From: Ramlibacter pinisoli
GTDB lineage: Bacteria; Pseudomonadota; Gammaproteobacteria; Burkholderiales; Burkholderiaceae_C
Reading direction: 5' to 3'
Assembly (NCBI RefSeq): GCF_009758015.1
Contig: NZ_WSEL01000003.1
Location: 1,178,001 to 1,242,000, forward strand
DNA length: 64,000 nucleotides
Shown: positions 58,436 through 64,000 of the stretch, piece after piece
Layout of the letters: each line of letters opens with the position of its first letter
Position numbering within the stretch: position 1 is the first letter of the stretch
Made by a program: the position numbers and the translations under genes
The notes under the pieces: model-generated
Told to the model about the DNA's origin: nothing
The model's input: the letters and a program-made list of their open reading frames with translations, nothing else
The model's database searches: none

Positions 58436-59317
58436 CTACCGGGAAGGCTCCTTCCCCGGCGGTCCCACCTCCTCCCGCAGGATGCCGTTGATCTCGGCGC
58501 CGAAGATCAGGGTGGTCGCGCTGATGTACAGGAAGACCAGCGTGGCGACCACGCCCGCGAAGCTGCCGTAGAGCAACGCCAGCTTGCCTGCCGTGCGCAA
58601 GGTATAGGACAGGGTGGCGGCCGCCGCGACCCACATTGCGGCGCCCACCAGCGCGCCCGGCAACACGGTGTAGAGCCGCTGGCGGATGTCGGGCAACCAA
58701 CCGTACAGCAGCGCGTACACCACCACCAGCACCAGGAAGGCCGCGCCGTAGCGCACGCTGTTGTGCAGCCAGAGCGTCTCCCGCCCCGCGTCGGTATTGG
58801 CTTCCAGCAGCTGCCACACGTAGGGCATGACGATCACCGTGCTGAAGGCGGCCAGGACGCCCGCCCCGGCGACCACCGTGAACACCGTGACCTTGATGCG
58901 CGCCTTCCAGAACGACAGCCCGCGCTCGATGCCGTAGGCACGGTTCAGCGCCGAGCGGATGGCCTGCATGCCCGACGAGGCCGTCCACAGCGTCGTCAGC
59001 ACGCCGATGGCCAGCAGCGCCTGGTTGCGCTGCGCCAGCACCTGCTGGATGACCGGCTGCATCGCGTCGCGCACCACCTGGGGCGCGTAGTCCAGGACCT
59101 GATCGACCAGTGCTGCTGTCTGGCCGGGCTGCCCGATGAAGCCGGCGGAAGCAGACACCAGGATCAGGAGCGGGAACATGGCCAACAGCCACGAGAACGC
59201 CAGGCTGCCGGCCTGGTTGCCGCTCTGGTGCAGGACGTAGTTGCGGATGGCCCGCAGCACCACCCCCAGGCCGGGCGTGGCCAGGAGGCGGCGCCAGGCT
59301 TCGCGAAGTCGGCCCAT
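58436..59317 (-). CDS. YihY/BrkB family membrane protein
   Basis: 293 residues, six membrane segments. Family features: SGNQAGSLAFSWLLAMFPLLILVSASAG near the N terminus, AIRSALNRAYGIERGLSFWKARI, ALLYGWLPDIRQRLYTVLPGALVGAAMWVAA and the C-terminal GVVATLVFLYISATTLIFGAEINGIL. No proven biochemical role for the family (once misnamed ribonuclease BN). A stretch of 124 bp with no gene lies downstream before the EamA gene. Confidence 0.93.
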   Translation of the reverse strand: MGRLREAWRRLLATPGLGVVLRAIRNYVLHQSGNQAGSLAFSWLLAMFPLLILVSASAGFIGQPGQTAALVDQVLDYAPQVVRDAMQPVIQQVLAQRNQALLAIGVLTTLWTASSGMQAIRSALNRAYGIERGLSFWKARIKVTVFTVVAGAGVLAAFSTVIVMPYVWQLLEANTDAGRETLWLHNSVRYGAAFLVLVVVYALLYGWLPDIRQRLYTVLPGALVGAAMWVAAAATLSYTLRTAGKLALLYGSFAGVVATLVFLYISATTLIFGAEINGILREEVGPPGKEPSR

Positions 59318-59424
59318 GGGCGCACTCTCCTTGTGATGACGCCGGCCCCCCGACGGACGGATCGCTGTCGGCACGGTGCCGACCCGGGCTGCTCCGGCTG
59401 CCTGGAACTGTAGCGGGCCGGGCG

Positions 59425-59655
59425 CTAGTCGTGGCCGTCCGGAAGGGCCATGTCGGCTGCCGCGCCGATGGCCTTGCCGGTCAGGCGCACGGTGCCGATG
59501 GCGGCGTCAGCCGCCAGGCCCGCCGCCGAAATGGCGACACTGGCCGTGGTGTCGACCGCGCTGACCACCGCACATCCGCCCAGCGGGGCGATGGCGAGGG
59601 CGAGCGCGATGGCGCCGCCGGCACGGGAAAGGGAAGGAGAGCGGAAGGACTGCAT
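59425..59655 (-). CDS. Small lipoprotein (NF038104-like)
   Basis: 76 residues. Signal peptide with GAIALALAIAPLGGC lipobox (Cys28) and a mature part of 49 residues that is almost entirely small residues (AVVSAVDTTASVAISAAGLAADAAIGTVRLTGKAIG). This resembles the small Burkholderiales lipoprotein family I recall as NF038104; the match is by pattern only. Function unknown. The ATG at 59655 is the first with a usable signal peptide. Confidence 0.8.
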   Translation of the reverse strand: MQSFRSPSLSRAGGAIALALAIAPLGGCAVVSAVDTTASVAISAAGLAADAAIGTVRLTGKAIGAAADMALPDGHD

Positions 59656-59805
59656 GGGTGGGCGCGATCCTAGTGCCCCCGTGTAACTCAGCTGTAGCCA
59701 CGCGGTAAGCAGTCGTGCGCCGTGCTCCCGCGCCCGGCATGGAACCAGCCCGCGGGCCGGTTCCGGGCTCGGCCCGACACCGGCGCAGGCCGGCATCGAT
59801 GGGCG

Positions 59806-59934
59806 TCAGAACTGCCACAGCAGGACCAGCAAGGCGGCCGACACGTACGGCCCCAGCGCGCAGACGAGCGCGTAGAGCACGGTTTTGCCGTCGAACTGGA
59901 AGGACGACTGCGGGCGGGTGTTGTGCGACTGCAT
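59806..59934 (-). CDS. 42-residue single-span membrane protein
   Basis: Too short for routine gene finders. Read on the minus strand from ATG at 59934 to TGA at 59806. The N-terminal ~17 residues are polar (MQSHNTRPQSSFQFDG), followed by a hydrophobic segment VLYALVCALGPYVSAALLVLLW and a terminal QF. The ribosome binding site is perfect, AAGGAGG 6 nt before the ATG. No other frame of either strand explains the region. Likely a small inner-membrane protein; function unknown. Confidence 0.72.
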   Translation of the reverse strand: MQSHNTRPQSSFQFDGKTVLYALVCALGPYVSAALLVLLWQF

Positions 59935-60465
59935 GGGGAACCTCCTTGGGGACATGCGAGGACCAAGGGCGGCCGCGCCGCGCGTGCGGCGGGCGTCCGG
60001 ACAGGCCGTGCGATGGCGTGCAGCGCTCGCGGCTAGGCGAACCCTGGTCGGTGGAAGTCGCCGCGCCGAACGACCATCGTTCGCGCAGCAGGCGTCAGGC
60101 GCGCGCGGGCAGCGCGCTCGTCAAGCGGAGAGCGCCGTCAGCGCGGGACGCCGGGAGGGAGCACCCAGCGGATGCTGGTGCGATGGCGCGAGCCGGGAAT
60201 CCGGCTCGGCTGCAGGCAAGGAACGGAAGGCTGGAGTCGCCTTGCGTCTGGCCCGCGACGACTTGCGGGTTTCAACATGGGGTCTTCTCCGTTCAGAGAT
60301 GCGGCGCGACATGCGCCACGCCTGCATTGTCGCTCGCTTCGGGAAATCGTGCTCGCCCCGGGGCTTGTCCGGTTGCCGCGCTCTTTGCACCCGCTGCACC
60401 CGCTGTTCAACGGCGGTTTGCAATGCCACGCGAGCATGGAGGCACCACAACGGAGCCACCAAGCC
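59935..60465. other. 531 bp intergenic region upstream of the RcnB-like gene
   Basis: Contains no convincing gene. A 46-residue minus-strand frame (60138-60278) has GGAG 8 nt before its ATG but very basic, low-complexity product. GC is uniformly high except at 60271-60300. Divergent promoters for the 42-residue protein and the RcnB-like gene should lie here. AACGGAG precedes the RcnB-like ATG by 10 nt. Confidence 0.4.
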
Positions 60466-60921
60466 ATGAAAGCCAAGACCATCGTCTGCAGTCTCGCGAT
60501 CGCCTCTCTGGGTTTCAGTTCCCTCGCGTTCGCCCAGCCCGCCTGGCGCGATGCGAACCACGATGCGCGCGAAGCCAGGCAGGACATCCGCGACGCCCAG
60601 CGTGACCTGCGCCGCGCCGACACGCCGCGTGAAGCACGCGAGGCACACCAGGACCTGCGCGAAGCCCAGAGGGACCTGCGCGAAGCACGCGTCGACCAGC
60701 GCGACGAGCGCCGCGACGATTTCCGTGCCCGCGCCCCGGCCTTCCACCGCGGCGACCGGCTGCCCCCGGCGCTGCGCCAGAACCACTATGCGGTGACCAA
60801 CTGGCGGGGCCACCACCTGGCCGCCCCGCCGGCCGGCTACCAGTGGTTCCAGGTGGGCACCGACTACGTGCTCGCCGCCATCGCCACCGGCCTCATCGCC
60901 AACCTGGTCCTGGGTTCCTAG
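60466..60921 (+). CDS. RcnB-like periplasmic protein
   Basis: 151 residues. Signal peptide ending LAFAQ. A charged helix with near-repeats (DIRDAQRDLRRADTPREAREAHQDLREAQRDLREARVDQRDER, internally duplicated) is followed by the RcnB family C terminus: HYAVTNWRGHHLAAPPAGYQWFQVGTDYVLAAIATGLI. RcnB modulates nickel/cobalt export in E. coli; in many bacteria the family is of unknown function. No rcnA gene is nearby. Periplasmic. Confidence 0.88.
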   Translation: MKAKTIVCSLAIASLGFSSLAFAQPAWRDANHDAREARQDIRDAQRDLRRADTPREAREAHQDLREAQRDLREARVDQRDERRDDFRARAPAFHRGDRLPPALRQNHYAVTNWRGHHLAAPPAGYQWFQVGTDYVLAAIATGLIANLVLGS

Positions 60922-61040
60922 GGGGCGAAAAAACGCTCACGGCTGAGACATGCGTCACGCTCAGCAGGGCGAATCATGTTCATGCCGTCACGTTCGGGCC
61001 CGAGGCGGTCATGGCTCTACCATTTTGCGAAGGAAGAGCC

Positions 61041-61886
61041 ATGCCAAGCCTGTTGCCCCTCCTCCATCGCCTGCCCGCGGCTCTGCTCGTCGGGCTGGCC
61101 GCCGCGCACACGGCGGCCCAGGCCGATCCGCCGAACCGCGCGGTGATGGACCCTGCGCCCGGGGTCCAGCTCAGCTACGAGCGGCAGGGACCGCTCGACA
61201 CGCCGACGCCGCCCGGCCGCTTCGACGGGACCATCGCCACCCCGGCCGGCATCCTGCGCACCACGGTGCGTGCGTCGCCGAACGAGGAGCAGCGCTTCCA
61301 GCGCGGCGACACCACCTTCGAGCTGCCGAGCCCGGTCCTCGACGGCCAGTTGCAGGTGCGCGAGCGCGAGGCCGGCGGCCTGGGCGCGACCTGGCGCGCC
61401 CGGCTCGGCGCCGGCCTGGCGGCCGACGCACAGGGCGAGCGCACCCCGATCCGCAGCGGGGAGGCGCTGCAGCTGCAACAACAGTTCACCGACGGCAACG
61501 CCGCCCGCGCCCAGGTGTCCAGCTCGCGCACGGCCGCTGCGCAGGGCCGGCGCTGGGATCTCGAGGTCACGCATGCCACCAGCAGCGCGCGCTGGAGCGC
61601 CGGCATCGACGCCTCCGAACGCAGCTACGTGTCCTCCTCGGGCGGGCTCGAGCCGCGCGCCGGCGTGCGCCTGGGCACCCAGTGGCTGGTGCTCCCGAAC
61701 ACGCGGATGGAAGCGCGCTACACCCGTCACGTGCGCTGGGACACGGAGGAGCCCCTCTCGTCGGTCATGCTCGGCACCCGCTTCGACCTGCCCCGGCGCG
61801 CCAGCCTGGTCACCGGCGTGGAGGTGGATGGGGAATCGCGCCACAAGGCGTCGGCGACGCTGATCGTCCCCCTCGAAGAGCGCTGA
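61041..61886 (+). CDS. Secreted protein, possible outer-membrane beta-barrel, unknown function
   Basis: 281 residues. The start at 61041 is fixed by AAGGAAGAG upstream; signal peptide MPSLLPLLHRLPAALLVGLAAAHTAAQA. The mature protein shows alternating polar/hydrophobic strands with many aromatic ends and Arg (GLGATWRARLGAGLAAD, RRWDLEVTHATSSARWSAGI, NTRMEARYTRHVRW) and ends ASATLIVPLEER, like short barrel proteins. No family recognised; a barrel is inferred from pattern only. Confidence 0.75.
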   Translation: MPSLLPLLHRLPAALLVGLAAAHTAAQADPPNRAVMDPAPGVQLSYERQGPLDTPTPPGRFDGTIATPAGILRTTVRASPNEEQRFQRGDTTFELPSPVLDGQLQVREREAGGLGATWRARLGAGLAADAQGERTPIRSGEALQLQQQFTDGNAARAQVSSSRTAAAQGRRWDLEVTHATSSARWSAGIDASERSYVSSSGGLEPRAGVRLGTQWLVLPNTRMEARYTRHVRWDTEEPLSSVMLGTRFDLPRRASLVTGVEVDGESRHKASATLIVPLEER

Positions 61887-61892
61887 GCGGGC

Positions 61893-62225
61893 CTACGGCG
61901 CCGCGCGCGGCTTGCGCGGCTCGAGGTCGCGCGCGAGCTTGTGCATCGCGGCGTCGTCCTTCACCCACTCGCCCCCGCGGCGGTAGGTGCAGCTGGCGGT
62001 GCGCTGGCCGGTCTCCAGGACGCCGGTGAAGCGGTAGGTCACCACGTAGTAGGTGGCGAAGTTGCCGAGGGCGGAAAAGTCGACCGCCTGGACGGTCACG
62101 TCGCGGCCGATGATGGGCTTCAGCCGCTGCAGGCAGTCGTCCTGGAGCCGCGCCTGCGACAGGCCCTGGGCCAGGCCGGCCGCAGGCAGCAGCAGGCAGG
62201 CCAGGGACACGACAGGGCGGCGCAT
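61893..62225 (-). CDS. Small secreted protein of unknown function
   Basis: 110 residues. Signal peptide MRRPVVSLACLLLPAAGLAQ, then a mixed domain (LQDDCLQRLKPIIGRDVTVQAVDFSALGNFATYYVVTYRFTG) with two cysteines (DDCLQ, ASCTYRRG) likely paired in the periplasm. Convergent end with the previous gene after 6 bp. On the same strand, 35 bp downstream of the citrate-synthase-like gene. Not recognised. Confidence 0.72.
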   Translation of the reverse strand: MRRPVVSLACLLLPAAGLAQGLSQARLQDDCLQRLKPIIGRDVTVQAVDFSALGNFATYYVVTYRFTGVLETGQRTASCTYRRGGEWVKDDAAMHKLARDLEPRKPRAAP

Positions 62226-62260
62226 CGCGGGATTCTCGCGCCGGGGCGTCGCAGAGGGGA

Positions 62261-63433
62261 TCAGGGCGCCGGCGGCCGCGCGCCCGGCCCGGCGTCGGGC
62301 AACGGGCCGACGTAGCGCCCGCGCGGGCGAATGACCTCCGCCGTACCCAGTTGCTCCAGGCTGTGGGCCAGCAGCCCCACGCTGCGCGCCGTCGCGAACA
62401 GCCCGAAGGCGGCGTCGGCAGGCAGGCGGCAGTGCGACACCAGCGCTGCCAGTGCCACGTCGATGTTGGGCTGCAACCCGGTGTGGTGGGTCACGTTGCG
62501 GATGAAGCGCGCAATCACCGGTGGCGGCTCGAACAGGGCCAGGAGTGCGGCCGCGCGCGGATCGCCGTCGGGATACAGGTGGTGGCCGAATCCGGCCAGC
62601 GGCGACCCGGTCGACAGATAGCGCGCCACCACCTCGTCGTCGCCGCTGCGTTCGACTTCGTCGATCAGCGCCTGCACGCGACCGGAGGCGTCGCCGTGCA
62701 GCGGTCCGGACAGCGTGGTCAGGCCGGCCAGCAGGCAGGCCGGCAGCGACGCGCCGGTCGACGCCGCGATGCGGGCGGCGAACGCCGAACTGGTCAGCTC
62801 GTGGTCGACCAGCAGCACCAGGGCCGTTCGCAGCAGCCCGGCCACCTCCGCCGGCTGCCGCCAGCCCTGCGCGAAGCGCGTGTGCAGCGGCTGCCGCCCC
62901 GGCCGGGCGCCGAATGCCGTCGCCAGCTGTCCCACCAGGCCCTGTCCCTCGGTGTGCAGCACGCGGGTCAGGCGGCCCCGGGTGGAATGCCCGGTGGCCG
63001 CCAACGCGGCCAGGCCGGTGAAGGCGGCCACCCGCCCCGCCTTGCCCTCGCGGGCGGCCGGCGCGACCGAGAAGTCGACCGCCTGCACCGCGCCCCACAG
63101 CAGCTGCGCCACCTCCTCCACGGTGGCCGACCGGGCCAGGCCGATGACGTCCTGCCCCCGGTAGTACGGGCGTCCACGAACGAACGTGCACAAGGCGGTC
63201 GGGATGCTGGGCTCGGCGCCGAACAGCGCGTTGGCGGCCAGGGTCTCGTGCTTGCGGCCGGCCTGCTTGCGCCTGGCCAGCGCGGCGATGTCCTCGGCGC
63301 GGTACAGGCTGCGGCGCGAGTCGGCCGGGTCGGGCATGACTTCGAGCTTGCCGCGGCTCACGTACGCGTAGACCGTCTGCGGCCGGACCCCGAGCAGGCG
63401 GCATGCCTCATCCATTGCGACCCAGGAAGCCAT
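62261..63433 (-). CDS. Citrate synthase-family protein with N-terminal helix-turn-helix
   Basis: 390 residues. Residues ~1-60 look like an excisionase/MerR-type winged helix (DEACRLLGVRPQTVYAYVSRGKLE, SRRSLYRAEDIAAL). The rest is a citrate synthase fold with catalytic residues: His in LVDHELTSSAF, His in GFGHHLYPDGDPRA and Asp in QPNIDVALAAL. The protein is shorter than standard citrate synthase. Such fusions occur in citrate-synthase-family proteins of proteobacteria; whether it is an enzyme, a DNA-binding regulator or both is open. Divergent from a 2-hydroxyacid dehydrogenase gene across 121 bp with a perfect palindrome. Confidence 0.88.
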   Translation of the reverse strand: MASWVAMDEACRLLGVRPQTVYAYVSRGKLEVMPDPADSRRSLYRAEDIAALARRKQAGRKHETLAANALFGAEPSIPTALCTFVRGRPYYRGQDVIGLARSATVEEVAQLLWGAVQAVDFSVAPAAREGKAGRVAAFTGLAALAATGHSTRGRLTRVLHTEGQGLVGQLATAFGARPGRQPLHTRFAQGWRQPAEVAGLLRTALVLLVDHELTSSAFAARIAASTGASLPACLLAGLTTLSGPLHGDASGRVQALIDEVERSGDDEVVARYLSTGSPLAGFGHHLYPDGDPRAAALLALFEPPPVIARFIRNVTHHTGLQPNIDVALAALVSHCRLPADAAFGLFATARSVGLLAHSLEQLGTAEVIRPRGRYVGPLPDAGPGARPPAP

Positions 63434-63468
63434 CGGGAGGGTGGAAGTGAATTGATGTTGATTTTATA

Positions 63469-63482
63469 CGTCAATATTGACG
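63469..63482. promoter_or_regulatory. Perfect palindrome in divergent promoter
   Basis: CGTCAAT-ATTGACG is a perfect 14 bp palindrome in an AT-rich stretch (63451-63482) between the HTH-citrate synthase and the 2-hydroxyacid dehydrogenase genes. TTGATTTTATACGTCAA just beside it adds a second, spaced dyad (63458-63474). It is a good operator candidate for a regulator acting on both genes, possibly the HTH domain next door. Confidence 0.75.
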
Positions 63483-63554
63483 CTTCCATCAAGTCTTTGG
63501 GACGATGCGCCCCTGCTTCCCGGAACCCTCTCCAACTTCCCTCGCCTGCCCCGG

Positions 63555-64000
63555 ATGAACCGACCGATGAAACACCAGGTCCTGCAACTCAACCCGATCC
63601 TGGTTCCCGCCATCAACGACGAGCTCGGATCGCTCTACACCGTGCACAAGGCGTTCGAGATGGCCGATCGCGAGGGCTGGCTGCGGAACCACGGCGCCTC
63701 CATCGAAGCCGTGGTCACCGGCGGGCACACCGGCATCGCGCGCGCGATGCTGGAGCAGTTGCCGGCCCTCAAGGTCGTCGCCGTCAACGGGGTCGGCACC
63801 GACGCCGTCGACCTGGCGTACTGCCGCGCCCGCGGCCTGCCGGTGACCGCCACGCTGGGCGCCCTCACCGAGGACGTGGCCGACCTGGCCATCGGCCTGC
63901 TGATCGCTGCCTGCCGCAACCTCTGCCCGGGCGACCGCTTCGTGCGCGACGGCCAGTGGGAACTGCATCCCCAGCCCAGCGCCCTGCCGCTCGCCCGCCG
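63555..64000 (+). CDS. D-isomer 2-hydroxyacid dehydrogenase, N-terminal part (runs off window)
   Basis: 148 codons are visible, starting MNRPMKHQ (63555) or MKHQVLQL (63567). The N-terminal catalytic domain of the D-2-hydroxyacid dehydrogenase family is clear: EAVVTGGHTGIARAMLEQLPALKVVAVNGVGTDAVDLAYCRARGLPVTATLGALTEDVADLAIGLLIAACR. This is the GVGTDxVDL and ExxADLAIGL region typical of glyoxylate/hydroxypyruvate reductases. The Rossmann GxGxxG and the catalytic Arg/Glu/His lie beyond the window. Likely NAD(P)H-dependent reduction of hydroxypyruvate or glyoxylate. Confidence 0.92.
   Translation, partial: MNRPMKHQVLQLNPILVPAINDELGSLYTVHKAFEMADREGWLRNHGASIEAVVTGGHTGIARAMLEQLPALKVVAVNGVGTDAVDLAYCRARGLPVTATLGALTEDVADLAIGLLIAACRNLCPGDRFVRDGQWELHPQPSALPLAR

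Noticed and set aside
60138..60278. A 46-residue minus-strand frame with GGAG before its ATG
   Set aside because: Very basic, proline-rich product; spacing is fair but the sequence has no hydrophobic or folded pattern and could arise by chance.

Overview
The window is a high-GC chromosomal segment (roughly 70% in most genes, judged by eye) from a betaproteobacterium. Gene content and synteny point to Burkholderiales, most likely Comamonadaceae (Ramlibacter/Variovorax-like). This rests on an argH-algZ-algR-hemC neighbourhood, Bug/TctC-type binding proteins, an RcnB-like protein and the style of the intergenic repeats; no rRNA or tRNA gene is present to confirm it. There is no phage, plasmid, CRISPR or complete insertion sequence.

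Layout. 1-8.5 kb: housekeeping block with the start of hemC, ppc, terC, an AI-2E family permease, an AlgZ/AlgR-type two-component pair and argH. 8.5-16 kb: accessory island. It holds a 1525-residue RHS/LysM protein whose C-terminal domain has a zinc-phospholipase-like HxxxDxxxH motif, a lipoprotein gene 2 bp downstream that is a candidate immunity gene, and a divergent TPR-led trio. 16-25.1 kb: small unknowns, a branched-chain 2-oxoacid dehydrogenase operon (E1alpha-E1beta-E2-E3), an Lrp-type regulator and a divergent acetolactate synthase. 25.1-26.8 kb: repeats, a membrane nuclease-like protein and a SlyD-like PPIase. 26.7-30.1 kb: a catabolic-looking operon (Bug binding protein, TauD/TfdA dioxygenase, class II aldolase) with a divergent MarR regulator. 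30.2-38.9 kb: glgC, REPIN-like and tandem repeats, an acyl-CoA synthetase, a DUF1345 membrane protein, a ClpP-like protease, a metallo-beta-lactamase-fold protein and a periplasmic molybdopterin oxidase. 39.4-47.9 kb: a GH8 glycanase lipoprotein, a thiolase, a DUF4382 lipoprotein, a tungstate/molybdate-type ABC importer lacking its binding protein, a cupin, an SGNH esterase and a receiver-only response regulator. 47.9-52.2 kb: a PIG-L deacetylase, ArsC, a PhoQ/PhoP-like system with a PepSY protein, and a divergent secreted protein behind a striking mirrored OmpR-type operator. 52.5-56.3 kb: a three-gene copper cassette (multicopper oxidase, small secreted protein, SCO-cytochrome c fusion). 56.3-64 kb: a phosphotransferase, EamA exporter, BrkB protein, small lipoprotein, an unlisted 42-residue membrane protein, an RcnB-like protein, secreted unknowns, an HTH-citrate-synthase fusion and a truncated 2-hydroxyacid dehydrogenase.

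The best candidates for something undescribed are the RHS-phospholipase/lipoprotein pair with its divergent trio (8.5-16 kb), the multicopper oxidase/SCO-cytochrome cassette (52.5-56.3 kb), the mirrored operator at 51.6 kb, and the HTH-citrate synthase with a perfect palindrome in its divergent promoter (63.4 kb).
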